In this document: positions 8,242 to 17,894 of the stretch, in pieces | How positions within the stretch are numbered: the first letter of the stretch is position 1 | How the letters are laid out: every line of letters begins with the position of its first letter | Assembly: GCA_019637295.1 (NCBI GenBank) | Contig: JAHBVX010000005.1 | Location: 1-64,000 of the forward strand | Source of the DNA: Polyangiaceae bacterium | GTDB lineage: Bacteria > Myxococcota_A > Polyangia > Polyangiales > Polyangiaceae | DNA: 64,000 nt | Reading direction: 5' to 3' | The notes under the pieces: model-generated | What the model was told of the DNA's origin: nothing | The model's input: only the letters and a program-made list of their open reading frames with translations | Databases searched by the model: none | Translations under genes and position numbers: made by a program

Positions 8242-10528
8242 GCCACTGCCGCGGCTCGGTGAGTCGAGGCATCTGCGCGCCGCCGTCGGCTTCGTCGCGC
8301 TCATCCTCGGCGCCATTGGCTTCCTGCCGTTGTTCGGTGGGCCGGGGTACGAGGCCGCGTTGGCGGCGGGGCTCGTGCTCCCGAGCTCCGCGGCGGTCGC
8401 GGTAGCCCTCGAGGTGCAGGCGCGTCGACCCCCACCACTGCTCGCGTTCGGTCGGGGCGTCCGTATCGGTCTCGCGCTCAGCGCAGTGGGGTTGGGGCTG
8501 GTCATCGCTCACGGCGTGAGGGTGGGCTTCTGCGCTCCGCGGGATGACCTGCTCCTGTTCCTGGTCGGACCGGCGGCGGGCGCCGTCCTCGGCGGCGTGT
8601 GGGGGGCGGTGGCAGGCATCGCGACCCTGGGGACGCGCCGTCGACCCTCGCTCAAGGCGGTGGCCCTGGCGCTCGCCGGTCCGCTCGCTGGGGTGCTCGT
8701 CAGCCTCTGGCGCTTCTACTCGAGCCCCATGGTCTTCGCGTACGATCCGTTCTTCGGCTACTTCGCCGGTCCGCTGTACGACACGGTGCTCGATCCCGTC
8801 GCCGGCCTCGTCACTTACCGAGTGGGCAGCGCGCTCGCGCTCGGCGCGACGGCGGTGCTGGCGCTGCACACCACCGTGGGCGAGCGCGGGCCCCGAGCCA
8901 GCGCCGCGCTGCGACCCGGCCTCGCCGCCCTCGGCGTGCTCTGCGCCGCGGGGGCGATCGGCGTCGCGGCAGCGGGGCCCGAGCTTGGTCACTGGCACAC
9001 GGTCTCGAGCATCCGGGCCGAGCTCGCGCGAGAGGTGGAGACCGAGCGCTGTCGCGTGGTCTACGACGCTTCCATTTGGCGCGAGGACGCCGAGGCCTTC
9101 GCGCGCGAGTGCACCGCGCACGTCGTCCAGATCGAGGCGCGCCTCGAGGCGCGAGGTCCGGAGCGAATCGTCGCGTACCTGTTCGCGAACGAAGAGCAGA
9201 AGGGTCGGCTGATGGGGGCCGCGAGCACCTACATCGCCAAGCCGTGGCGGCGCGAGGTGTACCTGCAGTTTCGCCGCTTTCCCCACCCCGTCCTCGGCCA
9301 CGAGCTGGCCCACGTGATCGCCGGCAGCTTCGGGCAGGGTCCCTTCCGCGTCTCCGGGCCCCTGTTCGGCTTGCTGCCGGATCCAGGTCGCATCGAGGGC
9401 ATCGCCACCGCCGCCTCCCCGAGCGAAGACGACGACTTGACCCTGGGGCAGTGGTCTGCCGCGATGAAAGAGCTCGAGCTGTTGCCGCCCCTCTCGCGCG
9501 TGTTTCGCCTGAGCTTTCTCGGCGAAAATAGCAGCAAGGCGTACACCGTGGCGGGCGCCTTCGTGGCTTGGTTTCGCGACGCCTACGGCGCCGCCGCGCT
9601 GCGGCGCTGGTACGGCGGCGAGGCGCTCGAGGCGCTCACCTCGGGTAAGGATCTCGCGGTCCTCGAGCGCGAGTGGCACGCGCACCTGATGACGCTCGAG
9701 CTCGACGAGCGCGTGATGGCCGCCGCCCGCGCCCGCTTCGACCGCCCGGGAGTGTTCTCGCGCAAGTGCCCGCACGTGATCGATCGCTGGCTCACGGCGG
9801 CGGGGAGCAAGCTCGGCCAGCGAGACGTGGAGGGCGCCCGAGCGCAGTTCGAGCGCGTCCTGGCCTTGGAGCCGCGGAACCTCGGGGCTCGGCACGGCCT
9901 GTCGGTGTGCGCCCTGCGCGAGGCGAAGCTCGACGAGGCGCGCCGTCGCTACCGCGAGATCGAAGACGATCCGTCGCTCCACGCCCTCGAGCGCTTGGGC
10001 GCGAGCGAGGCGCTCGGTGATCTGGCGTTGGTCACGGGCGACCCGGCCGAGGCCAAGCGCCGCTTCGTCCAGGTGGCGCGCCAGGTGCAGAGCGCCGACC
10101 ATTTGCGCAGCCTGGCGGTCAAGAGCGTCGCCCCGCACGACACGGCGCGCCGCAGCGTCGCGGCGCTGCTGGTGGGCGATCCGGTGTACGGGCGGGACTT
10201 CGCCGAGGCCGCGGCGTGGCTTGGCCGCTGGTCCGTGCTCGACCCCGAGGACGGCACCGCCGACTACCTGCTCGGCCGCAACTTCTACGGCATGGGGCGC
10301 TACGCCGAGGCGCGCGAGCGGCTCGATCAGGCGCTGGGGCGGTCGCTGCCCATCCGGCTGGTCGAGACCGAGGCGCTGCGCAACCGGGCGACGCTCGCGT
10401 GCCTGCTCGGCGAGCGTGAGCGCGGCAGCGAGCTCGCCGCGCGGTACCTCGCGCGCGGAGACGTCGCCCCTGCAAGACGCCAGGGCTTCGGCCGCTTCGC
10501 AGAGCGTTGCGGCTTCGCGGCGCCTTGA
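8225..10528 (+). CDS. Membrane-bound HExxH metallopeptidase with TPR tail
   Basis: About 767 residues. The first ~230 residues contain roughly six hydrophobic segments. A soluble domain follows with HELAH near residue 359, and EGIATA about 35 residues later could supply the third zinc ligand as in gluzincins. Residues ~530-760 are TPR-like (ARAQFERVLALEPRNLGARH). The GTG start at 8225 overlaps the end of lon by 17 nt, implying coupling with lon. The topology suggests the protease and TPR parts lie together on one side of the inner membrane. No named family is recognised beyond peptidase-MA-like folds. Confidence 0.7.
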   Translation: MKLAPEPLPRLGESRHLRAAVGFVALILGAIGFLPLFGGPGYEAALAAGLVLPSSAAVAVALEVQARRPPPLLAFGRGVRIGLALSAVGLGLVIAHGVRVGFCAPRDDLLLFLVGPAAGAVLGGVWGAVAGIATLGTRRRPSLKAVALALAGPLAGVLVSLWRFYSSPMVFAYDPFFGYFAGPLYDTVLDPVAGLVTYRVGSALALGATAVLALHTTVGERGPRASAALRPGLAALGVLCAAGAIGVAAAGPELGHWHTVSSIRAELAREVETERCRVVYDASIWREDAEAFARECTAHVVQIEARLEARGPERIVAYLFANEEQKGRLMGAASTYIAKPWRREVYLQFRRFPHPVLGHELAHVIAGSFGQGPFRVSGPLFGLLPDPGRIEGIATAASPSEDDDLTLGQWSAAMKELELLPPLSRVFRLSFLGENSSKAYTVAGAFVAWFRDAYGAAALRRWYGGEALEALTSGKDLAVLEREWHAHLMTLELDERVMAAARARFDRPGVFSRKCPHVIDRWLTAAGSKLGQRDVEGARAQFERVLALEPRNLGARHGLSVCALREAKLDEARRRYREIEDDPSLHALERLGASEALGDLALVTGDPAEAKRRFVQVARQVQSADHLRSLAVKSVAPHDTARRSVAALLVGDPVYGRDFAEAAAWLGRWSVLDPEDGTADYLLGRNFYGMGRYAEARERLDQALGRSLPIRLVETEALRNRATLACLLGERERGSELAARYLARGDVAPARRQGFGRFAERCGFAAP

Positions 10529-10651
10529 CGCGCCGCGCTGAGAGCGCGGCGTGCAGCGCGCGCTTGACCCGCGGGTCATACTCGACTTGAGTCTCCCGCG
10601 GTGCTGAGGCGCGCCCTTGGCGATGCGTGGGCCTCGAAGGAGAAGGAATCA

Positions 10652-11194
10652 ATGAGACTTATTGCATGCGTGGTCGCGATGGGCGGCTTGATGACGGGTT
10701 CGGCGGCGTGTTCGAGTGACTCGGACGGCGGCGGCGGCGCCGCTGGCAGCGGCGGCGGCAACACCGGCGGCTTCGGCGCGGTCGCCGGCGGCGGCACCGG
10801 CGGCACGGGCGCCACCGGCGCGACGGGCGCCACGGGCGGCGGCGGAACCGGTGGCAGCAGCTGTCCCACCGCGCAGACCGGCGCGCAGTGCGACAACATC
10901 CAAGGCTCCAACGCCGCCGAGACGGCGTGCATCAGCGGGCCGTGCTGCACTGAGGTCGAGGCCTGCTTCGGCGACGCGGCCTGCGCCTCCTTCAATCAGT
11001 GCATCAACGACTGCGTGCAGGGCGGCGGCAACCCGCAGAACTGCGTCGCGCAGTGTCAGCCGTGCATCGGCGCGTCGGGTGCCATCTTGCAGAGCGTGAT
11101 CACCTGCCTGCAGGGCTGCCTCGGCGGCAGTGACGCCGGCACCGGCGGCACCGCCGGGACCGGCGGTGCGCCGTCCGACGCGGGCACGGACTAG
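10652..11194 (+). CDS. Gly-rich linker lipoprotein with C-terminal Cys-rich domain
   Basis: 180 residues, starting after a strong AGGAG at 10638-10642. The signal peptide ends GSAACSS. A Gly/Thr/Ala linker (residues ~28-65) leads to a domain with about 12 cysteines in paired spacing (SGPCCTEVEAC, NQCINDCVQGG, CVAQCQPC), then a second short Gly-rich tail. The domain is closely related in layout to the protein encoded at 56377-57009 (GACCWEVTQC, CQQQCVAC). These look like paralogues of a myxobacterial disulfide-stabilised surface lipoprotein family. Function is unknown. Confidence 0.75.
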   Translation: MRLIACVVAMGGLMTGSAACSSDSDGGGGAAGSGGGNTGGFGAVAGGGTGGTGATGATGATGGGGTGGSSCPTAQTGAQCDNIQGSNAAETACISGPCCTEVEACFGDAACASFNQCINDCVQGGGNPQNCVAQCQPCIGASGAILQSVITCLQGCLGGSDAGTGGTAGTGGAPSDAGTD

Positions 11195-11211
11195 TCGGCT
11201 GCGAGCTGGAG

Positions 11212-11240
11212 CGGCGGCGTCGCGGACCGCGACGCCGCCG
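11212..11240. terminator. Hairpin between convergent genes
   Basis: A perfect 12-bp stem (11212-11223 with 11229-11240) closes a 5-nt GGACC loop in the 57-nt gap between the convergent ends of the lipoprotein and the FTR gene. There is no T-run, but position and stability suit a bidirectional terminator. Confidence 0.55.
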
Positions 11241-11251
11241 GCCCAGCGGCC

Positions 11252-11677
<426 letters not shown>

Positions 11678-11741
11678 GGCTCAGTTCCTTTCTTGCTCGA
11701 CAGGGTCCATGTAGGGGGGGCACAGCGTGAGCGGTAGCCCG

Positions 11742-12563
11742 TCACAGCGCCTTGCTGCTCACGGCACGAAGCAGGTGCCTCTGGGTCAGGGCGAACACGA
11801 GCAGCGCTGGCGCGCTCAGGGCCACGTTGCCCGCCATCACGACGTGCCAGCGCACCCCGGTGCCCTGCTCGCGCAGCAGCGCGATGCCGAGGGGTAGGGT
11901 GCGCACCGCCTCGTCGGTCGTCATGACCAGCGGCCAGAAGTAGTCGTTCCAGTGGTAGACGAAGGAGAACAGGAAGAACGCGACGAGCGTCGGTTTGAGG
12001 ATGGGGGCCAGCAGGCCGTACACGATGCGCAGCTCGCTCGCGCCATCGAGCCGTGCCGCCTCGATCAGCGAGTCGGGCACGGACAGCAGCGCCTGGCGGA
12101 TCAGGAACGTGCCGAACGCGCTCACGCCAAAGGGCAACACCAGCGCAGTCATGGTGTTGATGAGGGAGACGTCCGCCAGCAGCGTGAACACCGGCACGAA
12201 GCGCACCTGCGCGGGGATGAGCAGCGTGGCCACCACCAGGATGAACGCCAGCGACCGCCAGCGGAAGCGGAGCTTGGCCAGGGCGTAGCCCGCGGGCAGC
12301 GCAACCGCGATCTGCAGCACGGCGATGGCGAGGGCCATCACGGTGGTGTTCCAGAAGTAGTGTCCGATGGGCATCGCGCGCATCACGTCCGAGTACGCGC
12401 TCAGGTTCAGCCCCGCGGGCAACGGAGCGGTGGGCGCCTTCACGATCTCGGGTAGGGTCTTGAGGCTGGTGGACACCATCCAGGCGTAGGGCAAGAGCCA
12501 GAGCAGCGCGATCCCGAGCAGGACCACGTTCACCGCGAAGGGCGAGAGCGACCGGCGCGTCAT
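11742..12563 (-). CDS. Carbohydrate ABC transporter permease (MalG/UgpE family)
   Basis: 273 residues with six hydrophobic segments. The family EAA-type loop (EAARLDGASELRIVYGLLAPILKP, residues ~170-195) contacts the ATPase. The first segment is LLGIALLWLLPYAWM. It is the last gene of a four-gene operon and overlaps the other permease by 4 nt. It should sit in the inner membrane as one half of the translocation pore. The substrate is not evident; binding-protein type and permease family suggest sugars or glycerol-phosphate-like compounds. Confidence 0.9.
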   Translation of the reverse strand: MTRRSLSPFAVNVVLLGIALLWLLPYAWMVSTSLKTLPEIVKAPTAPLPAGLNLSAYSDVMRAMPIGHYFWNTTVMALAIAVLQIAVALPAGYALAKLRFRWRSLAFILVVATLLIPAQVRFVPVFTLLADVSLINTMTALVLPFGVSAFGTFLIRQALLSVPDSLIEAARLDGASELRIVYGLLAPILKPTLVAFFLFSFVYHWNDYFWPLVMTTDEAVRTLPLGIALLREQGTGVRWHVVMAGNVALSAPALLVFALTQRHLLRAVSSKAL

Positions 12564-13441
12564 CGCGCGGCCTCCCGACGCCGCCAGGCGAGGAGCTGCA
12601 GCAGCGTGAGCACCAGCAACAGCCCGAAGAAGACGACGACCAGCGCGCTAGCCCGGCCCACCCGCAGGTTCATGAACACCTGCTCGTAGATGGCGTACAC
12701 GAACACCGTCGTGCTCTGGACTGGGCCACCCTGGGTCATGACTCGCACCACGTCGAACACCTGGAAGCTCACGATCAAGCTGGTGGTAGCCACGAACACG
12801 GTGGTCGGGCGGAGCAGCGGCCAGGTCACGTTCCAGAAGCGGGACCAGCGCCCCGCGCCGTCGAGCGCAGCCGCCTCGTACAGCGCCCGTGGGATGTCCT
12901 GCAGGCCCGCCAAGAACAGCACCATGGAGTAGCCGGCGATCTTCCAGATGGTGACCATCGCGAGCGAGTACAGGGCCAGTCCGGGATCGCCGAGCCAGGA
13001 CCTCGGCGTCAGCCCCGCGCCGCGCACCAGCGCGGTCAGCGCGCCGGCGTCGGCGTCGAGCACCCACAGCCAGAGCAACGCCACGCTGACCCAGCTGATC
13101 ACGTAGGCCGAGAAGATCGCGCCGCGCACGAACGCCGCGAAGGCGCCAGTGCGATTGAGCGCAAGGGCAAGGCCCAGGCCGAGCGCCATGGAGCCGATGA
13201 CGACCACGACGCTGAAGCGCAAGGTGGTCGAGAACGCGTGGCTCAGCTCGCCGCTCTCGTGCAGCGCGCGGTAGTTCTCGAGACCCACGTAGCGCGCCTC
13301 GGTGAGCAGATCCCAGTCGAACAGGCTGGTGTAGGCGGCGCTCAGCAGGGGGTAGAAGAAGAACACCGCGAGCAGGACCATGGTGGGCGCGAGCAGCAGC
13401 AGCGGGTCCCGCGCTCGGCGGGGGAGCAGGCCCGGGCTCAT
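12560..13441 (-). CDS. Carbohydrate ABC transporter permease (MalF/UgpA family)
   Basis: About 293 residues from the ATG at 13441 (MSPGLLPRRARD), chosen because it overlaps the binding-protein stop by 4 nt. The frame is open further upstream. There are six transmembrane segments and the EAA loop YEAAALDGAGRWSRFWNVTW. It pairs with the MalG-type permease to form the channel. All four transporter genes are linked by ATGA overlaps, implying strict co-translation. Confidence 0.9.
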   Translation of the reverse strand: MSPGLLPRRARDPLLLLAPTMVLLAVFFFYPLLSAAYTSLFDWDLLTEARYVGLENYRALHESGELSHAFSTTLRFSVVVVIGSMALGLGLALALNRTGAFAAFVRGAIFSAYVISWVSVALLWLWVLDADAGALTALVRGAGLTPRSWLGDPGLALYSLAMVTIWKIAGYSMVLFLAGLQDIPRALYEAAALDGAGRWSRFWNVTWPLLRPTTVFVATTSLIVSFQVFDVVRVMTQGGPVQSTTVFVYAIYEQVFMNLRVGRASALVVVFFGLLLVLTLLQLLAWRRREAAR

Positions 13442-14706
13442 CCTCGCCCTCGGGCGCCGAGCGCGCGAGCTTCCCGCAGCACCTCGCGCGCGTCGCGGCC
13501 GCCCTGGATCGCGCTCTCGAGCCGGGGCTGCACGATCTCGCGTTGAACCCGGAACAGCTCTCGGCTCCAAGGCCAGGGCAGCGCCACGCTCAGCTGCTCG
13601 ACGGCGACCCGGTCGTTGGGGTGTCTATCGTAGTGGCCTTCGCGCTTGAGCCGCTCGATCGCGCCGCGAGTCACCGGCAGGTAGCCGGTGCGCACGGCCC
13701 AATGGATGGCCTGCTCCGGCTCGTGCATGAAGCGCAGGAACTTCCAGCCGGCCTCGCGCTGCTCGCGGGAAGCGTGCCGGAGCATGACCCAATGCGTGCC
13801 GCCTGTCGGTACGGCGCGGCGACGGCCCTGGGGCAAGGGTGCCGCGCGCACACGGAACGGCGCGTTCTCTTCCAGGTACTTCAGGAACGCCGTGCTGGTC
13901 CAGATCATCGCCGTGCGGCCGGCGAGGAAGTCCTGGTTGGTCTGCTCCCAGGCGTTGTAGTCGCGCCCCGGGGGCGGCTTCATGCTGCGGTCGTCGTTCA
14001 CCATCGCCTTCCACAGCTCGAGCGCGCGCACCCCCGCTTCGTCGCCGAGGGTGATGCGGCCATCGTCCTCGACGACCTTGCCGCCCGCCTGGCCGACGAG
14101 CGCCGTCCAGAACCACCAGTCGATGGGACAACCGAAGCCAAAGCGCGTCGCGTCGGAGCCGCGTCGCTCGGTCAGGCTGCGCGCCACCTCCCGCAGCTGC
14201 TCCCAGCTGGTGGGCGCGGACAGCCCGCGGGCTTCGAAGACCGGCGCGTTCAGGTACGCGATGGGGGTCGAGCGGTTGAAGGGCAAGCACACGAGCGGCC
14301 GGTCGCCGCCACCCACCCAGGAGCCCGTTTGACCCAGAGACTCGATGATTCCCAGCTCGCGGGCGTGGGCGTAGTCGTCGAGGGGCTCGAGCACGCCGGC
14401 TTCTGCCAGGTAGGGGATGACCTCGCCGACGACATGGCTGAGGGTCGGCGTCGCGCGCGCCGCGATGGAGGTGCGCAGCTTGGCCAGCCCCTCGAAGTAG
14501 TCCCCTTGGAACACCGCCGAGATCCAGACGTCGTTCTGAGCCGTGTTGAAGCGCCCCACCAGCTCCTCGAGCACCTCCCGATTGCGCCCTCCGTAGGTGA
14601 ACCACAGCGTGGCCTCGGTCCGCCCCGGCGGGACACCCCGGCCGCAGCCCGTGAGCAAGCCGAGCGCGCCGCCGAGGGTGAACGCGCGGCGAGCGAGCCG
14701 GATCAA
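13438..14706 (-). CDS. Extracellular solute-binding lipoprotein, sugar ABC transporter (UgpB-like)
   Basis: 422 residues. The signal contains a twin-arginine-like RLARRAF and ends LLTGCG, so it is probably lipidated. The mature part has the family-1 solute-binding pattern: LWFTYGGRNREVLEELVGRF at the N-terminus, FQGDYFEGLAKLRTSIAA, central LPFNRSTPIAYLN, and a C-terminal WKFLRFMHEPEQAIHW element. It captures the substrate in the periplasm and delivers it to the two permeases downstream. Binding-site residues cannot be assigned to a particular sugar. Confidence 0.9.
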   Translation of the reverse strand: MIRLARRAFTLGGALGLLTGCGRGVPPGRTEATLWFTYGGRNREVLEELVGRFNTAQNDVWISAVFQGDYFEGLAKLRTSIAARATPTLSHVVGEVIPYLAEAGVLEPLDDYAHARELGIIESLGQTGSWVGGGDRPLVCLPFNRSTPIAYLNAPVFEARGLSAPTSWEQLREVARSLTERRGSDATRFGFGCPIDWWFWTALVGQAGGKVVEDDGRITLGDEAGVRALELWKAMVNDDRSMKPPPGRDYNAWEQTNQDFLAGRTAMIWTSTAFLKYLEENAPFRVRAAPLPQGRRRAVPTGGTHWVMLRHASREQREAGWKFLRFMHEPEQAIHWAVRTGYLPVTRGAIERLKREGHYDRHPNDRVAVEQLSVALPWPWSRELFRVQREIVQPRLESAIQGGRDAREVLREARALGARGRG

Positions 14707-15773
14707 GCGTCCTCCAGCGCTAGGCCGCTGACCGCGGAGAACCAGCGCACCCGGGCGTGAGCGAAGCCCACGGTCACCTGCTCGTCGCGACCGGGAGCAT
14801 CGAAGCCCGCCACCCGGGCCCGGAGCGAGACGCCACCGGCGTCGAGCTCGACGTGGGACTCGCCTCCCAGCAGGTCTACCGCCGTCACGGTGGCCTCGGC
14901 GGTCACGTCCGTCGGCGCGTCCGTCCCGATGTGGACGTGCTCTGGCCTTATGCCCAGCAGCAACTCGTCGTCGCTGTCGGGGAGCCGGGGGATGCGCAGC
15001 GCGCCGGCGCTGCCCGCCGCGCCGCTCCGCGCGACGGGCAGTAGATTCATGGGCGGGCTACCGAAGAACCCCGCCGCGAAGGTGGTCGCGGGTCGCTCGT
15101 AGATCTCCCGGGGCGTGGCGACTTGCTCCAGCTTTCCAGCGCGCAGTAGCGCGATGCGATGCGAGAGCGTCATGGCCTCGGCTTGGTCGTGGGTGACATA
15201 CAGCGCCGTCACGCCGAGCCGCGCGAGCAGCTTGCCCAGCTCCACGCGCAGTTCGGCGCGCAGCCCGGCGTCCAGGTTCGAGAGCGGCTCGTCGAAGAGA
15301 AACACCTCTGGCCGGCGCACGATCGCGCGACCCATCGCCACGCGCTGCTGTTCCCCGCCCGAGAGCTGCGCCGGGCGACGGTCGAGCAGCGGCGTAATGT
15401 TCAAGAGCTTCGCCGTGTCGGCGATGCGTTGCGCCTGTTCGGATTTGGACGTGCGTCGCATGCGCAGCGGGAAGCCCAGGATCTCGCGCACGGTCATGTG
15501 CGGATACAGCGCGAAGCCCTGGAACACCATCGCCACGTCGCGCTCCTGCGGCGGGACCTGCGCCACGTCGCGCTCACCGATGCGGATGCTGCCCGCGCTC
15601 GGCGTGTCGAGCCCGGCGATCAGGCGCAACGTCGTGCTCTTGCCGCAGCCGCTCGGGCCTACCAGGCTGACGATCTCGCCGGCGGCCACCCGCAAGGACA
15701 GGCGATCCAGCGCCGGTCGCTCGCCGCTGGAGAAGCGGCGGCTGAGACCCTCGAGCGTGACCGGGGAGGCCAT
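14703..15773 (-). CDS. ABC transporter ATP-binding protein (MalK/UgpC family)
   Basis: 356 residues from the ATG at 15773. Walker A is GPSGCGKST, the Q-loop is MVFQGFALYPHM, the signature is LSGGEQQR, Walker B is FLFDEPLSNLDA, and the H-switch is YVTHDQAEA. A C-terminal OB-fold regulatory domain of the MOI/TOBE type follows from residue ~240 (LLLGIRPEHVHIG). It is first in the transporter operon, which is unusual compared with operons led by the binding protein, and overlaps it by 4 nt. It energises sugar uptake at the cytoplasmic face. Confidence 0.92.
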   Translation of the reverse strand: MASPVTLEGLSRRFSSGERPALDRLSLRVAAGEIVSLVGPSGCGKSTTLRLIAGLDTPSAGSIRIGERDVAQVPPQERDVAMVFQGFALYPHMTVREILGFPLRMRRTSKSEQAQRIADTAKLLNITPLLDRRPAQLSGGEQQRVAMGRAIVRRPEVFLFDEPLSNLDAGLRAELRVELGKLLARLGVTALYVTHDQAEAMTLSHRIALLRAGKLEQVATPREIYERPATTFAAGFFGSPPMNLLPVARSGAAGSAGALRIPRLPDSDDELLLGIRPEHVHIGTDAPTDVTAEATVTAVDLLGGESHVELDAGGVSLRARVAGFDAPGRDEQVTVGFAHARVRWFSAVSGLALEDA

Positions 15774-15863
15774 GCGACCGGTCCTAACCGAGAATTCGGC
15801 TCCCGTGTCGCATTTGCGACCCAGCCTCCGCGGCCGGGCTGCAGTGGTATAGGCCAGCAGTCC

Positions 15864-17105
15864 GTGGTCCACCGCACCCCAAGGCTCCGCCTCCTCGTCG
15901 CCGCTGGGTTTTTCATGGCCTGTCGCGAGGATCGCCCCGACCCGCCGCCCCCGGCAGCGGGCGCACCGTCGCTGCGCCCGGCGGCGTCGGCGGCGCCGCC
16001 GGCGCCGACGCCGTCCCCGGCCGCGCCGCCGGCTCCCGCGGCGGGCTGTCCGGCCGGCATGGTGACCGTCCCCGGTGGTCGGCTGTTCATGGGCTCGAGC
16101 TCGCCCTCGGCGTCCGTCGAAGACCGTCCGCGGTTCGAGACCGAGATCAGCGAGCTGTGTGTCGACGAGACCGAGGTCACCGTCGCGGCCTACCTGAGCT
16201 GCGAGCAGGCGGGGAAGTGTACACCGGCGGGTCGCGAGGGCCGCTTCTGCAACGCGCGCCGCGCCGAGACGCGCGCCGACCATCCCATCAACTGCGTCGA
16301 CTGGCACCAGGCGCAGGCCTTCTGCGCGTCGAGGCAATCACGACTTCCGAGCGAGTCGGAGTGGGAGTACTTCGCCCGCGGGGGCAGCGCGGACCTGCGC
16401 TACTCCTGGGGCAACGAGCCGCCCGACGGGCGCACCTGTTGGAAGCACGTCGGCGGCACCTGCGCGGTCAAGTCGTTCCCGGCCGGCGCGTTCGGACTGT
16501 ACGACGTGATCGGCAACGTGTGGGAGTGGGTGGACGACGGCTTCGGACCTTTCCCCTGGCCACCCGAACAAGCGACCTCCCGCGGCTATCGCGGTGGCAG
16601 CTGGAGCCGGCGCTTCGAGAAGTGGATGAGCCCCAAGCTGAGGAATCGCTTTCGCCCCAGGGAGTCGGGCTCCCACCTCGGCTTCCGCTGCGTCCTGACG
16701 CCGCGGGACGCGCGCTGCCCGTTCGGCCGCAGCCCGGACGGCGCGCGCTGCGCGTTCGGGGTGCATGGCGCCGAGTGTCCGCCGCCGCTGCGCTGGAACG
16801 GCGTGCGCTGCGCGCGGGAGGGTGAGCCCGAGTGCAGCGCGGGCCGCGTCAAGCGCGTGGGGCACGGCTGCGTACTGCGCGAGCCCATCAGCGGCCCGCT
16901 CACGGGGCCGGCGAGCTCGACGACAGCGGTGACTCGCGCGCGCACCCCGGAGTTCGACGCGGACTGTCGCCAGCACAAGCCTGGCCAGCCGCAGGCGTAC
17001 CGCTACTCGGGGGGCACTCACGACGCCCGCAATCGCGTCAGCCGGGGTGCGGGTTGTTCCAATCGAGACGTGGGCGTGGGATGGAACTCGACGTGTTGCC
17101 CCTGA
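15864..17105 (+). CDS. FGE/SUMF1-like lipoprotein with Cys-rich tail
   Basis: 413 residues from a GTG at 15864. This start yields a lipoprotein signal (RLRLLVAAGFFMAC). A Pro/Ala linker precedes a formylglycine-generating-enzyme-like domain (residues ~65-290) with VDETEVTVAAYLSC, INCVDWHQAQAFC, LPSESEWEYFARG, NVWEWVDDGFGPF and HLGFRC motifs. The copper-binding Cys pair of true FGE is not evident, so this is more likely a non-catalytic or differently acting relative. The C-terminal ~120 residues are Cys-rich and unassigned. It overlaps the next gene by 25 nt. Confidence 0.8.
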   Translation: MVHRTPRLRLLVAAGFFMACREDRPDPPPPAAGAPSLRPAASAAPPAPTPSPAAPPAPAAGCPAGMVTVPGGRLFMGSSSPSASVEDRPRFETEISELCVDETEVTVAAYLSCEQAGKCTPAGREGRFCNARRAETRADHPINCVDWHQAQAFCASRQSRLPSESEWEYFARGGSADLRYSWGNEPPDGRTCWKHVGGTCAVKSFPAGAFGLYDVIGNVWEWVDDGFGPFPWPPEQATSRGYRGGSWSRRFEKWMSPKLRNRFRPRESGSHLGFRCVLTPRDARCPFGRSPDGARCAFGVHGAECPPPLRWNGVRCAREGEPECSAGRVKRVGHGCVLREPISGPLTGPASSTTAVTRARTPEFDADCRQHKPGQPQAYRYSGGTHDARNRVSRGAGCSNRDVGVGWNSTCCP

Positions 17106-17857
17106 GCACCCGGCTAGCGGCGTGGGTCCTGCCGGCGGGGCTCGTGGTGGCCTGCGCCGCCGCGGCGCCGCCGACCGACCCCCCGGAGGCGCGCGACCCT
17201 GATGGACTCGACGGCCACGCTATCGTCCCGGCGGCCGGTCCGAGCGCTCCACCGGTCGACGCCGGCGTGGAGGCGGCCAGCGATGCTGCACCGGGCGAGC
17301 TCGACAGCGCCGCGGCCCAAGCCGCGACCCTGCCGCGGGGGACCACGGTCCTGCACATCGGCGACTCGATGGCCGGCGCGCTCGGCGTCGAGCTGAACGC
17401 GGTGCTCAAGGAGCGAGGCGTGCGCGGGATCCTGCGCTTCCAGAACGCCAGCTTCATCCCCGGCTGGGCGTGGAGCAAAGAGCTGCCCGTCTATCTCGCC
17501 CATCACAATCCGGATCTGGTGCTCATCACCCTCGGCACCAACGAGATCCAGGTTCAGAAGCCCGAGTCGCGCGCTGGTCTCGTGAAGAAGCTCGTCGCGC
17601 GCCTGGGCGACCGACCGTGCGTCTGGATCCTGCCGCCGCTCTGGGGTCCGGGGGACACCGGGCTCTTGCCGGTGATCGCGAACAACGCCGCGCCGTGTCG
17701 CGTGCTCGACAGCAACCGCCTCTTCCCGGACATGCCCCGGCTGTCCGACAAGATCCATCCCACCCTGGCCGCGCGACGCCAGTGGGCGGAGCTGACGGTG
17801 GACTGGCTGGCTCAGCAGCGCGACCCGGCTGGCCCGAGGCCCTGGCAGCTGCGCTGA
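17081..17857 (+). CDS. SGNH/GDSL hydrolase, secreted or lipid-anchored
   Basis: 258 residues. The N-terminus has a hydrophobic signal ending LVVACAAA and a Pro/Ala-rich spacer. The hydrolase domain has block I HIGDSMAGAL (nucleophile Ser), block III ITLGTNE (Asn) and block V DKIHPT (Asp/His). These are the four canonical SGNH residues; related proteins remove acyl or acetyl groups from envelope glycans or lipids. The start inside the previous gene (25-nt overlap) suggests co-expression with the FGE-like lipoprotein. Confidence 0.85.
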   Translation: MELDVLPLSTRLAAWVLPAGLVVACAAAAPPTDPPEARDPDGLDGHAIVPAAGPSAPPVDAGVEAASDAAPGELDSAAAQAATLPRGTTVLHIGDSMAGALGVELNAVLKERGVRGILRFQNASFIPGWAWSKELPVYLAHHNPDLVLITLGTNEIQVQKPESRAGLVKKLVARLGDRPCVWILPPLWGPGDTGLLPVIANNAAPCRVLDSNRLFPDMPRLSDKIHPTLAARRQWAELTVDWLAQQRDPAGPRPWQLR

Positions 17858-17894
17858 GCTTGACGTCGGCGTCGACGTCCGGCTTGCTGCGGCG

